Shown one piece after another: positions 1 to 7,267 of a stretch of 64,000 nucleotides of DNA (positions are counted from its first letter, which is position 1; every line of letters begins with the position of its first letter). The notes under the pieces were generated by a model. That model was given only the letters and a program-made list of their open reading frames with translations, made no database searches and had not been told where the DNA came from. Made by a program: the position numbers and the translations under genes. The DNA comes from Desulfobacter hydrogenophilus. Lineage in GTDB: Bacteria; Desulfobacterota; Desulfobacteria; Desulfobacterales; Desulfobacteraceae. The stretch is taken from contig NZ_CP036313.1 in NCBI RefSeq assembly GCF_004319545.1, positions 3,164,501 through 3,228,500 of the forward strand. Direction: 5' to 3'.

Positions 1-348
1 GCCTCCCACAGGTTTGTATATGTCAACAATCACATGGGTTTGAACTGCTTTATGGAGGTTGAACAGTGCCTCTTCATTAAAAGGTGTTCCCTGGCCCAAC
101 AGACCATAGACCAGCTCAATGGCCCTGGCATGTCCCACCACTTCCTCATGGTCTTTAAGTGGCTTACCCGAAACGGTTAAGCCCTCTTCAAGAACAAAAG
201 CGGTTTCCCCCAGGGTCAGGGTATTGCCCTCAATGGCCGTGGAGGTGTGAGTCCATAGGTTGCGCAGTTGGGTTATCAGGGCTTTTTGGAGGTCTTTGTC
301 CAGGTTTTTTAAAAAATCCATGAAGCGTGGGTCCAATTTAAAATCCAT
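1..348 (-). CDS. Fic family protein, N-terminal part (cut by window start)
   Basis: The first 116 residues of a Fic-domain protein, which typically transfers AMP or another nucleotide phosphate to target proteins. Residues about 36-41 carry the class II inhibitory-helix motif (S/T)xxxE(G/N), seen here as STAIEGN, followed by TLGET. The visible part ends in DIYKPVGG, the usual lead-in to the Fic core. The catalytic HPFxxGNGR loop lies outside the window and cannot be checked. I chose the ATG at 348, which overlaps the cas7 stop by 11 bases in another frame, so translation is probably coupled to cas7. The position is where cas4-cas1-cas2 normally sit in type I-C operons. Family assignment is fairly sure; a role in CRISPR biology is inference from position only. 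Confidence 0.85.
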   Translation of the reverse strand, partial: MDFKLDPRFMDFLKNLDKDLQKALITQLRNLWTHTSTAIEGNTLTLGETAFVLEEGLTVSGKPLKDHEEVVGHARAIELVYGLLGQGTPFNEEALFNLHKAVQTHVIVDIYKPVGG

Positions 349-1189
349 TAATGATTTCAGGTGTTAAACCGTCAAGCGCGCTTTTTAGTTCGTTCTCATC
401 AAAAGAACCATCGGAATTGACCTGCAAGGTGCGATGAACTTTTGCAGAAGAATATTGACCGGATTTATTGTTGTGTTTCCACCAGATGACCTTTTCAACA
501 TTCATGCTGCCTTCCGGGCGTGCCGAAGATGCGTCACCTTCAAATAATCTGGGTAAAACATTTTTAATCGTTTCGGCATCTTCATCATTGAATTCGGTTC
601 TTTCTGCAAGTTGGGGGCTCATGGCACCATAGGTCACATAAACAGCTTTGTCCACCCTGTGTTTCATGCCCATGGTATCGGAACTTTTCTTGGTTCCGTC
701 TCCCTCACCGCTCACACTTTTGGTGATTTGGGTACTTGTCACACTGACAGGTTCCACACTGAAAGCGGAATGAAGAGTAACAGGTCCGCGAATTGGTATG
801 GAAACGCCATCATTCTTAGACCCGCTGAAAGCAAAAAGCTGTCCAAAACTTCTTACATCAAGCCATTTCTGACAAGCAAGCTTTGCAGTTTCTTCCGGCT
901 TTGTTTTTTTACTATTGAACGCATCTTTGCCAAGGCCGAACTCTTTTGATTCAGCCCGGTTTCTCAAACTTGTGGAATCATCTTTTTTATTGTCATCGGA
1001 TTGAACAAATATGGATTGGCCGTCTGCCAGCAGACGATTGCGTATTTTCCTTTTCAGGCAGACATCTGATATTTCGCCAAAACCTTCATAGTCAACCCTT
1101 GGCCTGTTACCGTTTAAAGGATCTCCATTGGGGTTTGCATTTTTCACGCTGAAAATTACCGCAAAATCAATTTTGTGTTCAAGACTCAT
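338..1189 (-). CDS. cas7: Type I-C Cascade backbone protein Cas7 (Csd2)
   Basis: A 283-residue Cas7/Csd2-family protein that polymerises along the crRNA to form the backbone of the type I-C Cascade. The N-terminus has the family signature NANPNGDP within the first 25 residues, and length fits the family. It lies 14 bases downstream of cas8c and overlaps the Fic start by 11 bases, so cas3-cas5-cas8-cas7-fic reads as one transcript. No frame problem is visible. Confidence 0.95.
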   Translation of the reverse strand: MSLEHKIDFAVIFSVKNANPNGDPLNGNRPRVDYEGFGEISDVCLKRKIRNRLLADGQSIFVQSDDNKKDDSTSLRNRAESKEFGLGKDAFNSKKTKPEETAKLACQKWLDVRSFGQLFAFSGSKNDGVSIPIRGPVTLHSAFSVEPVSVTSTQITKSVSGEGDGTKKSSDTMGMKHRVDKAVYVTYGAMSPQLAERTEFNDEDAETIKNVLPRLFEGDASSARPEGSMNVEKVIWWKHNNKSGQYSSAKVHRTLQVNSDGSFDENELKSALDGLTPEIINGF

Positions 1190-1203
1190 GGTTAGGCTCC
1201 TTT

Positions 1204-1590
1204 TTATTCGTTCTCTTTGTTTTGATTTGATTTATTTTGCCACGCCTGTTTCTGGCAGTGATATCCAAGAAGGAACTCTCCGGACAATGGCTTTTCGCTG
1301 GTGAAGTCATCTGGGGAAAATGCCTCAAAGATTGAATCCAGTTCTTTTGTCCTGTTAACTAAAAATCCGGCTCTGTTGGATTTGAGCCTCTGCATATAAG
1401 GCTGGAGTGCGAGTTCAATATTACGCCAGGTCGAAAACGGGTGGTCCGCAAACCGTTGCATAAGCCTTGCAGCTGTTGTCGGCCTGTTCTCTCCACCCAC
1501 ATAAAGAGCGGTTTCTTCGATTTTTTCTGCAATAGCCAACAATCGTCCATAAAGATAATCCCTGGTTGTCCTTTCTTCTTCTAAAGCCAT
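1204..1590 (-). CDS. cas11c: Cas11c small subunit from an internal start in cas8c
   Basis: Type I-C systems are known to make a separate small subunit, Cas11, from an internal start codon in the 3' part of cas8c. Here an in-frame ATG at 1590 (MALEEERTT...) is preceded by AAAAGGAGA (core at 1601-1605), a strong ribosome-binding site about 9-10 bases upstream. The product would be 128 residues, helical and charged, which matches Cas11c size. The internal site is seen in the sequence; function is from family knowledge. Confidence 0.8.
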   Translation of the reverse strand: MALEEERTTRDYLYGRLLAIAEKIEETALYVGGENRPTTAARLMQRFADHPFSTWRNIELALQPYMQRLKSNRAGFLVNRTKELDSIFEAFSPDDFTSEKPLSGEFLLGYHCQKQAWQNKSNQNKENE

Positions 1591-3195
1591 TTTGTATTCT
1601 CTCCTTTTATTTTGTTGGGGGTGTCGAAGATAAAAACCTTTGTAAAGGGCACAGGTAATCCCAAGATTTCTTTCCCATTCCCATTTTTCACAATTATGCC
1701 GGTTACAGGTTCTGCGAACCGAAGAAAGAACAAGATCATGGGGGAAGTGCCTTCCGTCCACAATGCAGGGCAAAATTCGTTCAATGACACCTTTTTTAAG
1801 TTTTTCATTGCTTTTGAGAATATTGCCGTAAGCGGCTTCGGCAATGTTTCTGGGAGGCGGGCTGGAAACTGACCAGACAGTTTTTTTTGCGTTTTTCTTT
1901 TTACTTTCCGGGGTTGGGACAGTGAAACGCTGGGGCCAGGCAAATTCATAGTGCCATTTTTTCATTCGTTCAAGAAATTCGCTGGCCAGCAGTTCACGAT
2001 AGTATATGATTCCCATTCGCCCTGGTGTGGCGGAATCAAGGCCCATGATGATAATCTGTTCATTGGGATCTAATTTTGCGCGATAACCCGCCATGTATTT
2101 ATTAAGCAGATTTGAAAAAGACTCCCCTACGTCTATGGAATAATCCAGAGCAGAATTTTCTTTCTCCTCAGTTTTTTCTTGAAAAACAGGGTCTATATTG
2201 AGAAGGTTCCATGTACTTTCAAGCGGTTCTGGAGTCGTTTTGCCGGAAATCGCCCATGACACGAAAACCTGATCCCCATTCCGGAATCCTTGGCGGGAAA
2301 TCAGCCAGCGTAGTGCATTATGGGCTTTCTGAGTTACCTCATAACTGATACTGGTCGCCTGCCTTCCATTTGGATCAGTAAAACGTCCCCGGAATGTGAA
2401 CCCGGAAGAGTCATTTGCAGAGACCAGTTTGGCTTTATCCCCGGTGTGGCGGAGTTTGGCTGGGTGGTTAACTGCAATGGGGCTTGAATTTCCAGTTATA
2501 AAACAAAAGTCCGAAATATCTCCAGTCCGGGAATTATAGGCAATCCAGCTTTGCTGTAGCCTCTCATCTCGCCAGGTATTGCTTTCTGGTTCCCCTTCTT
2601 TTTCAACTGACCAGCAAACCAGAGCATCGCCAGGTTCAATCTCGACCTTGTCTTTATTTTGTCTTTTGTTTTTCGGTATTGCCGGAAGGACTTTAAATAT
2701 CAGGGGTGGATTCTTATCTTCTTCACCAGGCCAGTATGTCATTAGTTGATTGTTTTCATCAACGTACAATATTTTTGAGGCAATAAGGTCGGCCACCACT
2801 TGACCTTTTTTAATATATTTATAAACTGCAACAGCTTTTGGATGACTTTGTTCTGAAGAACACCATGCATTAAGCTGTTTTTCATAGTCTCCAAAAAAAC
2901 AGCTTTTTCTTCCGCCGTAGCCTGAATAGTCTTTAGCAACGTATTGAATCTTATCTGCCAAAGGATGTGGAGGCGGCAACTTTCCAGAACGCCCTGCAGA
3001 TTTTTCAGTTGCAGGGAGAATGATTTGGGTACCTTCAAGGACAAGGGCTCTCTTAAAACAACCATCGTCATCAATCACAATATTGATGTGCGCATTTTGC
3101 AACGTGTGGCTAATGGGCATTAGTTTATTCTCATCGGATAAGTCTAAACCCGTGCCACTCTCATAGGTGTCGTAAAGTTTGGCCATCCAACTCAT
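1204..3195 (-). CDS. cas8c: Type I-C Cascade large subunit Cas8c (Csd1)
   Basis: A 663-residue Csd1/Cas8c protein, the large Cascade subunit that recognises the PAM and recruits Cas3 in type I-C systems. Length is a little above the common 580-620 residues. The start overlaps the cas5c stop by 4 bases (ATGA type), so the two are translationally coupled. The C-terminal 128 residues are also an independent reading unit (Cas11c, listed separately). Assignment rests on overall sequence character and on operon position between cas5c and cas7. Confidence 0.93.
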   Translation of the reverse strand: MSWMAKLYDTYESGTGLDLSDENKLMPISHTLQNAHINIVIDDDGCFKRALVLEGTQIILPATEKSAGRSGKLPPPHPLADKIQYVAKDYSGYGGRKSCFFGDYEKQLNAWCSSEQSHPKAVAVYKYIKKGQVVADLIASKILYVDENNQLMTYWPGEEDKNPPLIFKVLPAIPKNKRQNKDKVEIEPGDALVCWSVEKEGEPESNTWRDERLQQSWIAYNSRTGDISDFCFITGNSSPIAVNHPAKLRHTGDKAKLVSANDSSGFTFRGRFTDPNGRQATSISYEVTQKAHNALRWLISRQGFRNGDQVFVSWAISGKTTPEPLESTWNLLNIDPVFQEKTEEKENSALDYSIDVGESFSNLLNKYMAGYRAKLDPNEQIIIMGLDSATPGRMGIIYYRELLASEFLERMKKWHYEFAWPQRFTVPTPESKKKNAKKTVWSVSSPPPRNIAEAAYGNILKSNEKLKKGVIERILPCIVDGRHFPHDLVLSSVRRTCNRHNCEKWEWERNLGITCALYKGFYLRHPQQNKRREYKMALEEERTTRDYLYGRLLAIAEKIEETALYVGGENRPTTAARLMQRFADHPFSTWRNIELALQPYMQRLKSNRAGFLVNRTKELDSIFEAFSPDDFTSEKPLSGEFLLGYHCQKQAWQNKSNQNKENE

Positions 3196-3896
3196 AACAC
3201 GGCCTCCTCTTCATCCACGGGTAAAACATTGTCCCCGAGTCCAAATGGTTTAGGTTCCATTTTGCGGATAAATCGTTTTTTGTCGCAGGTCTCCGGTCGG
3301 GGAAAATACAGAACCCCCTTTTTCATGACAGCCTGCCAGAATCGGGTACATAATTCTTTTTTGCCTGTTTCATCAGGATAATCAAAACTATGGAACATCA
3401 GTCCGAAGTTTAGTTCATCAATATTATCATAGGCCCCGTCTCCCTCACCAAAAAGGCAGGGCTCCACATATCCCTGACAGTCCCGGGTGCCCAGAAAAAT
3501 ATCCTGGCGCCCGCCTTTTTCAAGCATTCTTTTGGCGATATTGAAATGTTTGCCTTCAATCTGATCCTTTTTCAATTCCGGGCGGAATTCATTCCATTCA
3601 AAATGGGCATGAACCTGATATTCTACCTTATGCAGAAAGGTATAAATGGCCAGGGTATTTCCGCCGCCCCAGACCAGGGGCTTTGTCCCTTTGGTTTGGG
3701 TTTGAATGGACTTGATGACCCTTATTTTATCCACATACCAGATAATTGTGGGTTTCCAGTAAATGGACTTTAAAACGCCTTTGATCGCTTCATAGGTGGG
3801 GATATGGTAACTGCATTTTTCTCCGCCGGTTTTGGTCACCGGGTCGGTGAATAATGCATATCTTCCCCACAGCCTGAAGCTGATGTCATTTCTCAT
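3192..3896 (-). CDS. cas5c: Type I-C Cas5 (Cas5c/Cas5d) pre-crRNA endonuclease
   Basis: A 234-residue Cas5 of the Dvulg subtype. In type I-C there is no Cas6, and Cas5 cleaves the pre-crRNA repeat itself and stays bound to the 5' handle. The catalytic residues described for the Bacillus halodurans protein (Tyr46, Lys116, His117) appear at exactly these positions here: Y46 in KSIYW, and K116-H117 in EGKHF. The protein is therefore predicted to be active. Spacing is 12 bases from the cas3 stop upstream and a 4-base overlap with cas8c downstream. Start is the ATG at 3896. Confidence 0.95.
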   Translation of the reverse strand: MRNDISFRLWGRYALFTDPVTKTGGEKCSYHIPTYEAIKGVLKSIYWKPTIIWYVDKIRVIKSIQTQTKGTKPLVWGGGNTLAIYTFLHKVEYQVHAHFEWNEFRPELKKDQIEGKHFNIAKRMLEKGGRQDIFLGTRDCQGYVEPCLFGEGDGAYDNIDELNFGLMFHSFDYPDETGKKELCTRFWQAVMKKGVLYFPRPETCDKKRFIRKMEPKPFGLGDNVLPVDEEEAVL

Positions 3897-3908
3897 TTAT
3901 GAGCCTCC

Positions 3909-5588
3909 TCAAATAATAGGTGTTTCCATTTCATTGACAACTTCAGTGGATACGCCAAATTTCGGATTGTAATGCTGCTCGTCCAGGTAATAGATCTCTT
4001 CTCCCTTTTGAACAGGGTGTACGGCCTGGGCTTTGACTAACTTATTCCAGACATTGGGAAACAGGTTGACACTGTATTTTTGTGCTTTTTTCAATAACTC
4101 ATATGTTTTGGCAGGCTCATATGCTGCACACAGATCTGCCACAATGCTTTTCCCTTCTTTATTATATTGAACAATTACAGCCTGGGTTGGGGCGTCAATG
4201 GATTTAAAGATCCTGCCGGCTGTTTTAAAAGACTGCTGCAAACTGAAAGTGGCCTTTTGAGCATCTTTTTCCCGACCGACATTGAGCGGGTTATCACTTA
4301 GCAGGTTCAGCAATGTGTCCTGTCTTCCGGCCTGTTTTGCTGTCAAGGGGTACGTCATCTGATCAGCCCGTTCATAAAAATAATAAGAGAAATATCTATC
4401 CATGGACATAGGGCTTAAAAAATCTTCATGTCCTTTTTCTTCCAGAACCCGTTTGGCCTTATCCCTGCCTGTTTTTATATCTGTCAGCAAATCAATGGAT
4501 TCATTGTCAGGGTTGACTACATACACCTGGGAAATGTCATTGTTTCCATTCCGGTTGCAGCGGCCTGCTGCCTGGGCAATGGAGTCGAGACCTGCCAGAA
4601 ACCGGATCACAGAATTAAAATCAACATCAACGCCTGCTTCAATAAGCTGTGTTGAGATACAAAGTAGCGGAAGTTTGTTATCCAGGCGTTGTCTAATCTC
4701 ATCCAGAATTTCAGTCCGGTGCGCGGGACAAAGGCTGGTACTTAAATGGAAAACAATATTTCCATCATCCCCTTGGTTCATTAGATCGGCACACATCTCA
4801 TACAGTTGCCTTGCCCAATCCTTGGTATTTACGATTACAAGGCAATTGCCTTTTTCCTGAACCTGGGCGACCGCCAGATCTGCAATTTGTTCTTTGGTCC
4901 AGCCACCCGGCCGGGTTCTGTTTTCAATGTCTACTCTTTTTAGTTCTCTAAATAGGTCAGCTGTATCTCCCGCCAATTCATTTTCTGCAGGAATCTCAAG
5001 CGCACCATATTTTTTGTTGACACAGTTAAGCACCGGCTGGGTGGCGGTACAAAGCACCGCAGTGGTTCCGGCATGATCTGTTAAAAATTTAAGTCCGTTG
5101 CAAAACAGGTGAATACAGTTAATGGGAAGGCATTGAATTTCATCAAAGATGATAACGGCGTTCGCCAGGTTGTGCATCCGTCTGGGTCCTCTGGTGCCGC
5201 CGCCGAATAAAGCCTCAAGAAATTGGACCATCGTGGTGAAAATGACAGGTGCGTCCCAGTTCTCAGAAGATAGTTTGGACTGCCAGGTCTGCTTTTCCGG
5301 TTCAAGATTGGAGTGGTGTTCAAGTACCCAGGGATTTTCATCTCCAGCCTGCTCCAACACGTTCCTGATTTCCCGGGCATTCTGGTCAATGATCGACGTA
5401 TAGGGAATGACATAAATAATGTGATCCAGTTCATGCTTTTGGGCGTGATGAAGGGCATAACGCATGGAAGCAAATGTTTTTCCGCCTCCGGTTGGAACCG
5501 TTAACAAATATAGGCCTTGTTGTTTAATCGCGGCTTTCAGGCAATCTTTTGAAATTTTATTTCGTAATTCATCAACCCGGTTGCGCAC
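3909..5588 (-). CDS. cas3: Cas3 helicase portion (separated from HD part by frameshift)
   Basis: The SF2 helicase part of Cas3, which unwinds target DNA recruited by Cascade. Counted from a GTG at 5588: Walker A PTGGGKT at residues 32-38, DEIQ box at 149-152, TAT at 181-183, and a motif VI segment QAAGRCNRNG near residue 350. The frame is open upstream of the GTG and encodes more matching Cas3 sequence (IDWQIAINRLEEKLAGFNV) back to the A-run at 5642-5650. The GTG is therefore probably not a true start; the unit is the 3' portion of one split gene spanning 3909-6352. Whether an active full-length protein is made depends on the frameshift, discussed in the findings. Confidence 0.92.
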   Translation of the reverse strand: MRNRVDELRNKISKDCLKAAIKQQGLYLLTVPTGGGKTFASMRYALHHAQKHELDHIIYVIPYTSIIDQNAREIRNVLEQAGDENPWVLEHHSNLEPEKQTWQSKLSSENWDAPVIFTTMVQFLEALFGGGTRGPRRMHNLANAVIIFDEIQCLPINCIHLFCNGLKFLTDHAGTTAVLCTATQPVLNCVNKKYGALEIPAENELAGDTADLFRELKRVDIENRTRPGGWTKEQIADLAVAQVQEKGNCLVIVNTKDWARQLYEMCADLMNQGDDGNIVFHLSTSLCPAHRTEILDEIRQRLDNKLPLLCISTQLIEAGVDVDFNSVIRFLAGLDSIAQAAGRCNRNGNNDISQVYVVNPDNESIDLLTDIKTGRDKAKRVLEEKGHEDFLSPMSMDRYFSYYFYERADQMTYPLTAKQAGRQDTLLNLLSDNPLNVGREKDAQKATFSLQQSFKTAGRIFKSIDAPTQAVIVQYNKEGKSIVADLCAAYEPAKTYELLKKAQKYSVNLFPNVWNKLVKAQAVHPVQKGEEIYYLDEQHYNPKFGVSTEVVNEMETPII

Positions 5589-5620
5589 ATTAAAACCAGC
5601 CAGCTTTTCTTCCAGCCGGT

Positions 5621-6352
5621 TTATGGCAATTTGCCAGTCAATTTTTTTTTATTTCGAAATCCCTTATTTTCGGGGCATTCAAAATCTGCGCTGTCAATAC
5701 GGTCTGCATCAATAAGACAACTGAACAGAAAACGGGTGAAAAATCCAAGCCTGAAATGCTTTAGACGGTCAGGCTCTTTTTTCCCCGGAGAAACAATACC
5801 AGCAACTTGCTTTAAAATTTGTTTTAAAAAATTTTCTGTTGCAATGTGTTCAATGCACTCTTTTATTTTCAGATCTGCTGCGTCAAGGCTTGTTTGAAGA
5901 TGAGTTAATTCATCATTTTTTTGGATTCTTTTCAGAAAACCATTTTTACCTTCTATGCGCAGACAATCAATCATACCTCCGTGATGGGAAGCCAGACATA
6001 CCGCAAGAATCTGTCCAACTAAATTGCCCTGAGGACCATAACGGTTAAAGCGCTGCCATATCCATTGAGCGCCTGCTGTCGAATGGTCAATTTTGCCTTT
6101 AAGATTTTTGGTGTCATTATTTGTATCATCAATATCAGGGTTGAGAAGACCTGTTTCTGTTTTTATATAATTTTGGAAATTAGTGCTGTATTTGCCTAAA
6201 TCATGGAGCAGGCCAAGCAATTCTCCTGCTTTAGGTAATCCAATTTTCGATGTAAGTTGTTTACAGATATTTGCCACACCCGTTAAATGTTCGTATACTG
6301 TTTGTATCTCATCATCGTGGCTGCGGTGGTGGGCAACAAAGTTACTTTTCAT
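5621..6352 (-). CDS. cas3: Cas3 HD nuclease portion (5' part of split cas3)
   Basis: The HD phosphohydrolase/nuclease domain that nicks and degrades target DNA in type I systems. From the ATG at 6352, chosen because AAGGG lies about 5-6 bases upstream, the metal-binding motifs are H22, H50-D51 (LLHDLGKYS), H90 (DHSTAGAQ) and H123-H124 (SHHGG). The frame ends at 5621, just after a run of nine A (5642-5650 as T on the plus strand). One extra A, or two fewer, would join it to the helicase frame, giving a Cas3 of about 800 residues, the normal size. This is the first gene of the operon. Confidence 0.92.
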   Translation of the reverse strand: MKSNFVAHHRSHDDEIQTVYEHLTGVANICKQLTSKIGLPKAGELLGLLHDLGKYSTNFQNYIKTETGLLNPDIDDTNNDTKNLKGKIDHSTAGAQWIWQRFNRYGPQGNLVGQILAVCLASHHGGMIDCLRIEGKNGFLKRIQKNDELTHLQTSLDAADLKIKECIEHIATENFLKQILKQVAGIVSPGKKEPDRLKHFRLGFFTRFLFSCLIDADRIDSADFECPENKGFRNKKKLTGKLP

Positions 6353-7267
6353 GGTGACCCTTTTTTGTTTCAAGAAATAATCTGTTTAAAGTTTCTACGG
6401 GATACTTCTGCTTTTTTTAAGATACGCTTGCGCATATATTTCCTTTTTATGAATTAGATTTTCACAAGTTTTAATTCCTGGGCAATGGCATGACTCTGTG
6501 TTTGATGCGCAGGACAAGATTATAGCTCCAACTGTTAGGGATGATGTCCAAGTGGCCCACGGTGGTTCGTATTGTGGTGGCAAGCATGAAAAAGGTGGCG
6601 GTAAAATGTTTGGTAGCCCGTCTGGGGTTCATGGGCCAGCGCTCGGATGCTGGGGCGGTTTCCGGAAAATCGTGTCTTTTTGAATTTTTATTTGATTGGA
6701 AATCAGGATTTTGCCCAATTCTGTTTAAAGCTAACCGTGGCCGATAAGAGTTTGCCGGCCAGCTCAATGCGGTCAGACGGCCCTTTTGGGATACCGATTT
6801 TTGAGGCCAATTGTGTCAGAGTCCAGCTGCCTGACCGGCGAAATACGCGGATATTTTCCTCGATAGAGTTTAAGTCTTTGAGCATAAAGTTATAGAAACC
6901 ATATCGTCTCTTTTGTGTCAATTAATAAAATAGATTTATAGATGTTAACCCTGTTTAATTTTTCACATGATCGACAAACAGGCTGGATTATGAAATAGCA
7001 TTGTAGTGTTGCAGGGTCGACAAACGGGCAGCGTTGCCCACCATAGTCCCTAACAGTGGCCACAAAAAGCGTGCCCACCCTACCGAACTTTATTTTTCAG
7101 ATTGCGATATGAATTGATTTTTACCGGTAGTTAAGGTCAAGAAAAATAAACTTTAAGTTGCTTTGAAGATTTTTCCATATTTAGAATTGATAGTCTGTCT
7201 TGACATGGCTGGGCTCATGGCCTAAAAATTAAAAACCTTTAGATAAACCCTAACCCGTACAGGCAAT
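6353..7267. other. Gene-poor stretch between cas3 and tamB with repeat-like debris
   Basis: No convincing gene in 915 bases. It must hold the promoter of the leftward cas operon and that of tamB. At 7019-7080 lies GC-rich text with paired GCGTTGCCCACC and GCGTGCCCACCC blocks, resembling short repetitive elements scattered in many bacterial genomes. At 6531-6580 a related GTTAGGG / GTGGCCCACGGTGG block occurs. A 72-residue minus-strand reading frame at 6703-6921 has a weak helix-turn-helix look (LTQLASKIGIPKGPSDR) but no recognisable family. I see no CRISPR repeats here. Confidence 0.4.

Noticed and set aside
1..7267. CRISPR repeat array near the cas genes
   Set aside because: No direct repeats of 28-37 bases with regular spacers are visible on either side of the cas genes in the window; the array is probably left of position 1.
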